Positions 45,691 to 55,071 of a DNA stretch of 64,000 nucleotides are shown piece by piece. The translations under genes were made by a program, and so were the position numbers. Origin of the DNA: Diplolepis rosae (lineage: Eukaryota > Arthropoda > Insecta > Hymenoptera > Diplolepididae); the NCBI GenBank assembly GCA_030998225.1, contig JAPYXD010000727.1, positions 4,650,001 to 4,714,000 of the forward strand, given 5' to 3'. The first letter of the stretch is position 1. Each line of letters opens with the position of its first letter. The notes under the pieces were generated by a model that had not been told where the DNA came from, did not search any database, and was given only the letters and a program-made list of their open reading frames with translations.

Positions 45691-46022
45691 TATATAACAC
45701 GCATCGTTTCTAGTCTCATAGTTGTAATATCTCTTATTATTGCAATAAATTATATAGATTTCTGCACTCGAAATAATACCCACGTGTTAAATATATCAAT
45801 CGTCGTGATTGTCCTTTATGAAACACGCTCTTGTCACCTACTTCACGGTTATATACGTGTGCTGTGATTCATCCAGTTAAATAATTAATATAAACGCAGC
45901 AATTATTATAGCAAATCATCCTAAATGTTTCATCGAGATTGTATTTGATGGTTTTAATACCTCATACAATTTTAGTATATTTTTTTTAAGTGAAGATTTC
46001 ACAAATTTTTTAACCCCAATTA

Positions 46023-46243
46023 CACTCTAAAAACAAGTGTGTTACTTCTACAAGTGAAATACGATAGTAACTTTTTAGGCATTTGAAGTGTGTATTTTTA
46101 ATACACATTATAAACGTAACGTTTAATTTTAAAACACTTTAACGTTTTGTACCCAAAATGTGTGTTAAAAATACAAACTTCAAATGCCTAAAAAGTTACT
46201 GTCCTGATCCACGTGTAAAAGTAACACACTTGTTTTTAGAGTG
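46023..46243. mobile_element. TA-flanked MITE inside element C, second copy (inverted)
   Basis: 221 bp, CACTCTAAAAACAAGTGTGT to AGAGTG. It corresponds to the reverse complement of the copy at 45470-45690 over its whole length with a few mismatches. Confidence 0.82.
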
Positions 46244-47097
46244 TACACATCTATTATACTTATTATAAAACGCTGTGTCGCTGTCAGAGCGACACACTTC
46301 GCTACGATCGCGATACACTGCATAAGGATCTCAGCTATAAGAATTAAATAGTTATGAGAACGATATATGCATTTACGTGTCGCGTAAACGATTTTTTCAG
46401 CATAATTGTCAATGCGTAAAAGAACAAAAAAGGTTACATGACAATTTTGGAATAATTGTTATTAAATTGATATCTCAAGTAACAAATTCAACGAAAGCAA
46501 TTGTTTTCAGAGAACAGTATTGACATAGTGACATAATAGACGCTGCAACGCCACTGTGACGCTTTCGCAGCTCTCCCGTATGGGTGTCAGAGCGATACAC
46601 TTTTTTTGTGGCTGCCGTAGAGATATGTATACTGCTACTAGAGCGGAACTGTATCGCTACGGGGGCTATTTTGAAAGTTGCGCTGTATTAGCTTTCTGAT
46701 ATCGTTCTAATAGTGATACATATATCTCACGTAGGATTTTGAAAAATTAATAATTCTGTAGCGCTGTCACAGCAATATGGAGTTTTCCGTGTATGTCTTT
46801 CAAGGCTTCCTCGCCATACACATTACGTAACTTTTTAGCAACCTGTGCTGCGTTCTTTCCTTTACGGAAATAAAAAAGTAAAATATGACTAAAATGCTCA
46901 TTTTTATACTCCATCTTAAAGTTGATGCCAAACTAACAACTGTAAAGGAAATTACGCGCAATTTGTTTGTGAAGCAAGCTAAGAGTGACAGCTAACAGAT
47001 GCCAGAAGGAAAAAATCATGACATTGACAGAAGTCATTCAAAAAGATGGTCAAAGACATCTATATGTGTAATCGGCAATTACTTCTAGACAACCCAA

Positions 47098-48583
47098 TAT
47101 TATGTATGAAATTAAAGGAACATAAAAAATAACATACTTCAAGTTTTTTACACAGTTAAATTTAAAGATTTTATAATGTTTTGATACCATAATTATAAAA
47201 AATAACTTTTCGATCGCAAATTCTTTGATTTATTTGATACTTTTTTAACACTGATGCACTAGAAGTTTTTTAAATTGAATTTCAATCTAGCTTGCAGAAT
47301 TTCGATACTGTCGAGTAAGAGAAACTCGATTAAATTGTATTAATTAAAATCGATTGGGAGAAGATTGATGATAACTTAGCGGAAATGTTAACGCCATGCA
47401 AGCTGAAAATTTATGTTTGAGTTGGATACGAATAAGATCGAGAAATTAGTTCACTGATTCCTTAATTGAGCAAAGCAAAACTATTCATCTGCTTTAAATC
47501 GCAAAAGAAGCTGATAAAAATTCACGTATTTTCAATGTTTGCAAATATTTTAATCCTTACAAATTCTTAAATTATAATTTTAAAATGTCCATTTTTATAA
47601 TTCTGTATATTTCATTTATTTAAATTGAGACGTTGAAAAATGAAAATATTAGTAAATTAGAAAAATTTTTAAGTTTATAACTACAACTTATAAAATTTTT
47701 AAAATCCTAATGTAATTTTTTGACCTGCTGACCATCTGGAATCGTTACGTAATTCAAGAAAGACTCTTGAGTGAAAAGTTAATATTTCATAATCAAAGAC
47801 AAGTGATCTAGAAAAATTGCTGAATAGGGAAATTTTTAAGCATACAACTGAAAATTGGAGTATATTTGAGTGACTATTACAAATAGTTTGATACTTTAGA
47901 ATTCTCTCAAGTTGGACCTTCTAAAATTACCATTTTTTACATAAAAATCATTAAATTACTAAAAATTGATAATATCTAATTTCAATTATTTTGTACACTT
48001 GAAATATTGAAATAAAGGTCTAAAATTATAAATAAATGCTTTTTAACGCAAACTGGAATCTTATGTTTAAAATTTAAATTTTAAATGTTTAAAATTTGAT
48101 GAAAAATTAGAAACAGAAAGGTTTTTTTGTTTTCCATAGAAGAAATTATATTTCATTACTTAACTACGATTCACATTTTGTCTTCATAAGAATAATTACG
48201 TATATCCCTGCATGTATCTAATGTGCTAATTTTATATTTAGAAAATAATTGAACATGCTTCATCAATCACCAGATGAAAATGATCGTCTTTTATATTTAT
48301 AGTCACCAAATAATTGCTATTTTATATTCAACTATAATGTTAATAGCTATAAGTGAAAATATTTGCATAAATATGATCTAATCAATATAAGCAGATCGTG
48401 TTATATATGAATTTCAATAAATCACCTGTTCAGGTATTTATAAGGACTGATGAAACTGAAATCATGTAATTCAGTCTCAAGCTATTCTAACCTTGAGAAT
48501 CGAAGATCAGTTCTCCTACGTTACTTTTGAATACTAAATATTGTATGTTCAACATAAATATTAATATATTTGCAATACTTATA
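47098..48583. other. AT-rich intergenic stretch
   Basis: Nothing recognised on either strand. Confidence 0.5.
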
Positions 48584-48852
48584 CAGGGTCGGCTTGAGAA
48601 AATTTGGCACCCTAGGCAAAATAAATATTTGCGCCCCTTGAATCTGAAGATAGATTAATCTATCCCCACATTAAGCAATCTAGAGTTATATTTTCGCGAT
48701 GAAAGCAATTAAAATTAAGATTTTTCAATTAAATCAAGACATTTTTTTAATTTCACTCATAGAAATAAAAATTTCACCTAGACTTTGCCGCCCCCTACAT
48801 TCTTCCGCCCTAGGCGGTTGCCTATTTTGCCTATATAGTAAAACCGGCCCTG
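48584..48852 (+). mobile_element. hAT-like non-autonomous element
   Basis: 269 bp, ends CAGGGTCGGCTTGAG and ...AACCGGCCCTG. Flanks TACTTATA and TATTTATA agree at 7 of 8 bases, the 8-bp target duplication expected for hAT. A second, truncated copy is at 30712-30917. Confidence 0.78.
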
Positions 48853-48887
48853 TATTTATAACTTGAAACTTCTCATTTTCTCACATA

Positions 48888-49211
48888 CACTGTTAAAAAT
48901 CTTATTAATTTCAATAGACTTTAATATACAAGTTGTAGATTAAAATTATTAGATTTGTATATCATGAAACATTAATATACGTTTCATATTAAATTTAAAT
49001 TTAATTGAATTAAATAAAATTAAATTTATTAAATTTTCAATTAAAATATATTAAAATTAAAAAATATTATTAAAATATATACACATGTGTATTAAAGTTC
49101 CAATAAAAGTTTGTATTTTTTAAGATGAAAGTATTTTAAATTTAATATACGTTACTGAAAAAAACTACCATTACATGTAATGGAAGTTTAATACAGAAAT
49201 TTATAACAGTG
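48888..49211. mobile_element. TA-flanked MITE, CACTGTTAAAAATC family
   Basis: 324 bp, CACTGTTAAAAATCTTATTA to ATTTATAACAGTG. TA at 48886-48887 and 49212-49213. Confidence 0.8.
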
Positions 49212-49213
49212 TA

Positions 49214-49417
49214 CATTGTTAAAAATCTTAATAATTTTAATAGACTTTAATATACAAATATATTAAAATTAAAAAATATTATTAAAATATATACACATAT
49301 GTATTAAAATTAAAATTTGTATTTTTTAAGATGAAATTATTTTAAATTTAATATACGTTACTGAAAAAAACTTCCATTACATGTAATGGAAATTAAATAC
49401 AGAAATTTCTAATAGTG
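49214..49417. mobile_element. TA-flanked MITE, same family, tandem neighbour
   Basis: 204 bp, CATTGTTAAAAATCTTAATA to TTTCTAATAGTG. It shares the TA at 49212-49213 with the element to its left and is shorter by an internal deletion. Confidence 0.78.
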
Positions 49418-49829
49418 TAGGTTAGATTTGCAACTCTCATATAAATGAAATTTTATACAGATTTTGAATTGAATCTAGTTATATTTTTAATTCAGTTTTT
49501 CTCCTGCCTAGAAAAGCTTTTTCATCGCTAATACAACGATTTTATTAGATAATGTTACCATCATGAATGAACTGGTCTACTTCAAATAGATGGACTTAAT
49601 AAAATGTGTCATTAGTTATAGCAGTCAGAGAAGTGAGAAGCAAAAGTAAAGTGCTTCTGATACTCAGATTCTGATTTGATGAGAGTCAAAGTAAATAAAG
49701 AAGTAAAAAAGTTGAAATTAAAATCTATCTTTCGAAAATAAATTTTAACTGTTAGAATTTTTTGTATTGAATTTCCATTACATCTAATGGAAGTTTTTTT
49801 CAGTAACGTGTCCGATCTTTCTGGACCTC
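49418..49829. other. AT-rich stretch with a MITE fragment
   Basis: 49780-49810 (CATTACATCTAATGGAAG, TTTTTTTCAGTAACGTG) is a fragment of the CACTGTT family interior. Nothing else was seen. Confidence 0.5.
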
Positions 49830-50165
49830 GCGCTTCGCGCTCGGTCTTGTGCTCTTCGCATACATTTAAGTTTATTTCTTATAATTTAATACTGAAGCTC
49901 AAACCAATTTTATAATATTAAAGATGATGTGAATTACTCATTTTCTCAAATTCACTAAATTTCTTTTTCAGTTTAAGTGAAACAAGAAATTCAATTTACT
50001 TAAGGCTCTATCGGCCTTAAGGAACACATTCTCATCATGACACTCGCGCTTCGCGCTCGATTTTCTGTATACATTTCAGTAACTTTTTAATAAATTACAT
50101 GATTACAATAATTTATTTTCTTCCAAATCTCTCAAAAAGAAAAAATAATCGTAGACTTTATTTAA

Positions 50166-50829
50166 GGTAGTACGATCACGAAAATTAGACCTCAGGCTAA
50201 AATAGATAATTTTGCTTTCAAGAATAGCAATATTATTATTGAAGGGCTAATTTGAAAGAGAAAAGATAATTTTTCATGAAAAAAATTTGAAACATAAAAA
50301 ATAATGTTATTAATAAATTTTATTTTTGCCCAAACTTATTTTCTTATCGCTTCGAGCCAAATTTTTAAAAATGATGCGATTATAATAAATCACGGTTCAT
50401 TTTTTTAGGAAAAAGATTCTCTACAACTTGACCGTTTCCGAGTTTTGAAAATGAATTCTTTAATGGCTGAAATTATAAAAAAACAATTTTTCAAAACAAA
50501 ATTTTTATAAACAAATTGCTGTATTTGATAATAATTAATTCAATTTCAAAAATAGGAAACGGTCAAGTTGTAGAGAATCTTTTTTTTAAAAAAATGAACC
50601 ATAATTTATTAGAATCGCATCATTTTCAAAAATTTGACTCTAAGCGATAAGAAAATAAGTTTGGGCAAAAATAAAATTTATTAATAACATTATTTTTTTG
50701 TGTTTCAAATTTTTTTCATGAAAAATAATCTTTTCTCATTCAAATTGGCCCTTCAATAATAATGTTGCTATTCTTGAAAGCAAAATTATCTATTTTTGTC
50801 TGAGGTCTAATTTTTGTGATCGTACTACC
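50166..50829. mobile_element. TTAA-flanked inverted-repeat element, family 2, in repeat R copy 2
   Basis: 664 bp between TTAA at 50162-50165 and 50830-50833. Ends GGTAGTACGATCACGAAAAT and its inverse. Homologous to 23642-24297. The same position in repeat R copy 1 (about 26358) has a single TTAA. Confidence 0.88.
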
Positions 50830-51011
50830 TTAAGGAAACGATTTTGCAGAACAACGCTTATTTCGTATCTTACATATTTTGGTGAAAAAATCGAATTTTT
50901 TAAATATTAAAAATCAAAACATAAAATATACATCCTGTCGAGAAATTTCTTAATAAGAATGTGTAGACCTCATTTAGGCAAATAATTTTTCATCTAAACT
51001 TTTTCTATGTA

Positions 51012-52429
51012 CACTACCGGTCAAAATTGTGGGACCACCTACAAAAATTGTATTAAAAACATGCTCGTCTTTGAAAGCGGCTATCTCCGTAAAAAATTAA
51101 GTTAGAAATATTTTTGAAAAAGTGTTTGAAAGATTATAAAATTGTGCGTCGAATGAGATCTATTTGAAGTATTTTCATTGAATAGAAGCCGAGATAGCGT
51201 GTGAGAAAAGCCGACGTAATTTCCGATTTTGACAAATTTTCACTTTTAAACTTCAGCTGCCTGCATACTTTAGGGAAGTGATAGGAAAAATTTGAAACTT
51301 TGCTAAAATAACGCCTCAAGCCTCAGCTATAAATTGAGCCCAAAAACATTCAAAACAATTTATTAGTTTCCGAGATATGACTTTATTTGTTGAGCGATGC
51401 TCGAAAGATTTTTTGAAGCAGCGTTTCAGCCGGTCGCTCGACTCACGAGACACTGTCAGGGCACAATAGGCGGTAGGCGCCAAACGGGGCACCATGATTC
51501 GAAGAATATTTATTCTTTTTTTAATCTCTTATCACTCAAATACATTTTAATTGTTTTCGCAATTAGAATTTTTTTCACATAGTTAATATCTACTTTCTTT
51601 ATTTAAGGACTCTTTATTTAGAAATAAAATATTTGTATAGACCTCTGCGAAAAATTGTAGGTATCATCAAGAAGTATAGTTAAAACATTTTAATTAATTA
51701 ACTTTTTTTTATCAATTTACACACAAAAAAACAGCATAATTTGTGTGTTAAGAATGAAAAATTTGTAACAATCAGAGGATAATTTTCAAACAATTAAATT
51801 TGTTTTTCATCCAATATTATATTTTATTTAAAATTTGTTTAAATTCAATTTTTGTGATGCAGTACAAAATTATTATTATTTTTGGAAACAATTAAAATGT
51901 ATTTGAGTGATAAGAGATTAAAAAAAGAATAAATATTCTTCGAATCATGGTGCCCCGTTTGGCGCCTACCGCCTATTGTGCCCTGACAGTGTCTCGTGAG
52001 TCGAGCGACCGGCTGAAACGCTGCTTCAAAAATCTTTCGAGCATCGCTCAAAAAATAAAGTCATATCTCGGAAACTAATAAATTGTTTTGAATGTTTTTG
52101 GGCTCAATTTATAGCTGAGGCTTGAGGCGTTATTTTAGCAAAGTTTCAAATTTTTCCTATCACTTCCCTAAAGTATGCAGGCAGCTGAAGTTTAAAAGTG
52201 AAAATTTGTCAAAATCGGAAATTACGTCGGCTTTTCTCACACGCTATCTCGGCTTCTATTTAATGAAAATACTTCAAATAGATCTCATTCGACGCACAAT
52301 TTTATAATCTTTCAAACACTTTTTCAAAAATATTTCTAACTTAATTTTTTACGGAGATAGCCGCTTTCAAAGACGAGCATGTTTTTAATACAATTTTTGT
52401 AGGTGGTCCCACAATTTTGACCGGTAGTG
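51012..52429. mobile_element. Near-perfect 1.4-kb Tc1/mariner-type palindrome
   Basis: 1418 bp with TA at 51010-51011 and 52430-52431. Arms 51012-51556 and 51885-52429 are about 545 bp each. I noticed only a few differences (e.g. ATTGAATAG against ATTAAATAG). Termini CACTACCGGTCAAAATTGTG and its inverse. Apparent open frames at 51397-51582 (+) and 51845-52051 (-) are the same arm sequence read on opposite strands. Central loop about 330 bp. No transposase. Confidence 0.93.
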
Positions 52430-52872
52430 TATCTCATATATTTTGTCTAAAAAATGGAATTATTGAATTTTAATCGTATTTTTTGGAATTGAAACGAAAA
52501 ATATATGTTTTTTCAGAAACTGCGCCAGACAAAATTTGTAGATCTTTTTGAAACGAACAACTTTGTATTCTTACGTTTTTCTCGTATTTCACATATTATT
52601 GTTAAAAAATTGAATTTTGGATTTTCAATAGATTATTTTTGAATTAAAAAAAAAATTTTTTTAGAGATTTATGAGCAGTATCTAAAACCAGTATTAAAAT
52701 TTTTGATTTTTTCAAAAAATTATTTTCAAAAACACAAAAGTAGTGCTCCATCCCTCAATTTTGATTGGATGTGGCTGGTTAACGAACTTGTCCTTACTTT
52801 TTCGGCTCCGATAAAGTGTGCCAAAGCACAATTCAATCTGATAATTCTATCGAGAGTTATGCCGCACACGAC

Positions 52873-52874
52873 CT

Positions 52875-52913
<39 letters not shown>
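52873..52913. repeat. (CAGA)n microsatellite
   Basis: About ten CAGA units following CGACCTA, inside the outer part of repeat R copy 2. Confidence 0.95.
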
Positions 52914-53029
52914 CTTTCGTAAAAACCCTTTTTTCGGACTCAGGGGGTCTCAAAACGTAAAGATTTGATGAAATTTTCGAAAGTCATTTTTCACATAAAA
53001 CCAATACCTTCTCATCCATGATAAGAATG

Positions 53030-53244
53030 TAAAAAATTTCATCTTAAAAAATACAAACTTTTATTGTCATTTTAATACACATGTGTATATACTTTAGTAA
53101 TGTTTGTTAATTTTAATATATTTTGATTAAAAAGTTATTCAATTTAATATAAATGTGTATTGATTTTTCATAATATATAAATCTATTAATATTAATTTAC
53201 CAATTGTAAATCGTCTATTAAAATCAATAAGATTTTTAAGAGTG
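53030..53244. mobile_element. Truncated CACTGTTAAAAATC-family MITE
   Basis: Reverse orientation. The right end GATTTTTAAGAGTG with TA is intact and the interior ACACATGTGTATA is shared. The left end is lost. Confidence 0.65.
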
Positions 53245-53595
53245 TATTGCAAAGTCCTGACGACATTGCAAATACTCATCCTAGAAAAAAATACATTTTA
53301 AATTGTAAATTAATATCAATATTTCTAAACTTGGTTTTATTATCTTTTATTAATATTTATCATTCTATTATTTCTTGGATCAGACTTGTCTCTGCACAAA
53401 AATATCCACTATTTTGCTCTGTTAAAATAAAAAGGATTATTTTTCACGGCAGCAACCGGAAAAGAAAGATGTTTCAATGAAAACAAATTGCTGGCACTTT
53501 TTTCAGATTGGTAAATAATTAATTTATTCATGTCTCAGAATAATGTCTCTTCCATTCTACAATCTAAAATTAAACTCTACTCTTTAGTGTCTTCT

Positions 53596-53597
<2 letters not shown>

Positions 53598-53635
<38 letters not shown>
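53598..53635. repeat. (TA)n microsatellite
   Basis: About 19 TA units directly abutting mariner C, whose TA target duplication merges with it. Confidence 0.95.
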
Positions 53636-53637
<2 letters not shown>

Positions 53638-54551
53638 AGGTCTAGAAGTATGAAACCGGAATTTCTTTGCAAAAGTTACACGTCTGTTGCATGAAAATGA
53701 TCAAAAATATTTTATTCAAAGTAATCTCCATTGCTATTTATACATTTTCCCCACCTCTCCGGAAGGTAATGAATGCCAAGCCAATAAAACTGTTCGTCTC
53801 TTAAATCAAACCAGTTATCCAGCCATTCTCGTACATTTACGTACGAAGTGAAGTGTTGTTCAGCGAGAGCGTGACCCAGTGATGCGAACAGATGGTAATC
53901 CGACGGAGCCAAGTCTGGAGAATGAGCGGACTGCGCCAGTATTTCCCAACTGAACGTCTCGATCGTTTCCTTGACCCGTTTCGCTGTGTTGAAGGAGCAT
54001 TATCGTGAAGAAAAATGACTTTGTGTTGCCTTCTTCAATAATCCGGTCGTTTTTCTTGTAATGCTCGATTTAAATCGATCATTTACTGTTGGTAGCGATT
54101 CGTGTTGACAGTTTCACCAGGTTTTAGCAGCTCTTCATCCAGTAAGGCTTGCAATTCGTTGTCTTCGAACTTTTTCGGTGGTTTTCCACGATCTTCGTTT
54201 CTCACATCAAAATTACCACTTTTGAATTTTTTATACCACTCGAAACACTGTGTTTCGCCAAGACCATGTTCACCGTAAGCTTCGACAAGCATTCGATGCG
54301 ATTCTGCAGCAGTTTTCTTTAAGTGATAACAAAAAACCAATGCTCTCCGCGAATCGTAGTTCGTAGGCACAAAACTCGACATGTTGATGCTTGTAGTAAA
54401 TACACTGGTATATCGAACTTGGGTCGTCTACTGAAAATCTTTCTCAGCTGCTAGAGGGAGAAGATGGCGCTGCAGAAGTGGTCGTACGGTCCCTAAACTG
54501 ATGTCAAGCACCATCTATAGGGAAATTCCGGTTTCATACTTCTAGACCTGG
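53636..54551 (-). mobile_element. Mariner C: short degenerate mariner
   Basis: 916 bp with terminal repeats of about 30 bp, CCAGGTCTAGAAGTATGAAA and its inverse, with TA on both sides (53634-53635, 54552-54553). The transposase remnant fills the interior. Confidence 0.9.
53712..54382 (-). pseudogene. Mariner C transposase pseudogene
   Basis: ATG at 54382 gives MSSFVPTNYDSRRALVFCYH, then QCFEWYKKFKSGNFDV and KPPKKFEDNELQ (helix-turn-helix region), stopping at RYQQ-stop (54083). Further pieces encode FLHDNAPS (second catalytic Asp) and, after a frameshift, MAPSDYHLFASLGHAL (third Asp region) ending at 53712. The middle with the first Asp is absent. Inactive. Confidence 0.87.
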
Positions 54552-55071
54552 TATATATAAAGGGTGATCAATTTAGAGATATAGGATTTTAAATTGAAAT
54601 AAAACAACGAAAATTCAAATTGATAGGGCAATATTTTTTATTTTTGTGTAGAACCATTCACGACATTTATTTTTTAAAGATAACCCCTTTCAACTGTTGG
54701 CCGCAACTGCGCTTTAATTCGTCCATCCGTAAACACCAATTTTGAATGACTCGCTCGAGGACTTCGGTCGGTATCTCGCTAATAACTTCAGTAATGTTGG
54801 CTTCCAATGCCTCAATAGTAGCTGGTTTATCCACAAAACATTTAGACTTTACATACCCCCACAAATAAAAGTCCAAAGGTGTGATATCACACGATCTTGG
54901 AGGCCAATCCACCAGTCCGAGACGAGAGATAAATTGCTCACCGAAACGACTACGCAGTAAATCCATTGTTTCACGGGCTGTATGACATGTAGCGCCGTCT
55001 TGTTGGAACCAAATGTCGTGGAGATTACGGGCTTCAATTTCCGGCATCAAAAATCGCCCAAGTAGTGCCAT

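Larger units (their letters stand above)
45344..46791. mobile_element. Element C: TA-flanked non-autonomous transposon in mariner A
   Basis: 1448 bp with TA at 45342-45343 and 46792-46793. Ends CACGGAAAACTCATTATTGC and CACGGAAAACTCCATATTGC (inverted). Removal restores mariner A coding (EALKDIQCRN). It contains two MITEs in opposite orientation and G+C-richer parts with repeated AGCGCTGTCAGAGCG-like motifs. No transposase. Confidence 0.83.
43650..46914 (-). pseudogene. Mariner A transposase pseudogene (mariner D34D)
   Basis: Coding pieces 46914-46794, 45341-45155, 44227-43648 and, beyond the MITE, the last codons near 43370 (original end NGKYIID). In-frame stops occur after CRN, within the D-to-D interval and in LP-stop-RW. 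The family role is cut-and-paste transposition with TA duplication. This copy cannot make an intact protein. Confidence 0.85.
43330..47097 (-). mobile_element. Mariner A: degenerate mariner transposon split by three insertions
   Basis: Read on the minus strand. A TTGGGTTGTCTAGAAGTAAT terminal repeat lies at about 47078-47097; 46792-46914 encodes MEYKNEHFSHILLFYFRKGK and on to KLRNVYGEEALKD; 45155-45341 gives SGRPNEVDDDQIKAIIELDR; 43650-44227 gives HELKEIHLTKRI, HHDNA (second catalytic Asp) and HPPYSPDLSQSDYYLF (third Asp, 34 residues later: D34D). Insertions at 43373-43645, 44230-45152 and 45344-46791 each sit at a TA. Point stops (e.g. WFDKF to stop-FDKF) show it is dead. The left terminal repeat was not found. 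Confidence 0.88.
49830..53010 (-). repeat. Dispersed repeat R, copy 2 (minus strand)
   Basis: On the minus strand it reads the same modules as copy 1: AAAATATGTAAGATAC, (TTAA element), AAAGTCTACG, GAGCGCGAAGCGCGAGTGTC, TTCCTTAAGGCCGATAGAGC followed without interruption by CTTAAGTAAATTGAATTTC, GAGCTTCAGTAT and CCGAGCGCGAAGCGCG. It is interrupted by 50166-50829 and 51012-52429. Its far end (52700-53010) holds a CAGA microsatellite. Confidence 0.75.

Noticed and set aside
51397..52051. Two small proteins with identical 50-residue stretches (51397-51582 plus, 51845-52051 minus)
   Set aside because: They are mirror readings of the two arms of the 1.4-kb palindrome, not paralogous genes.
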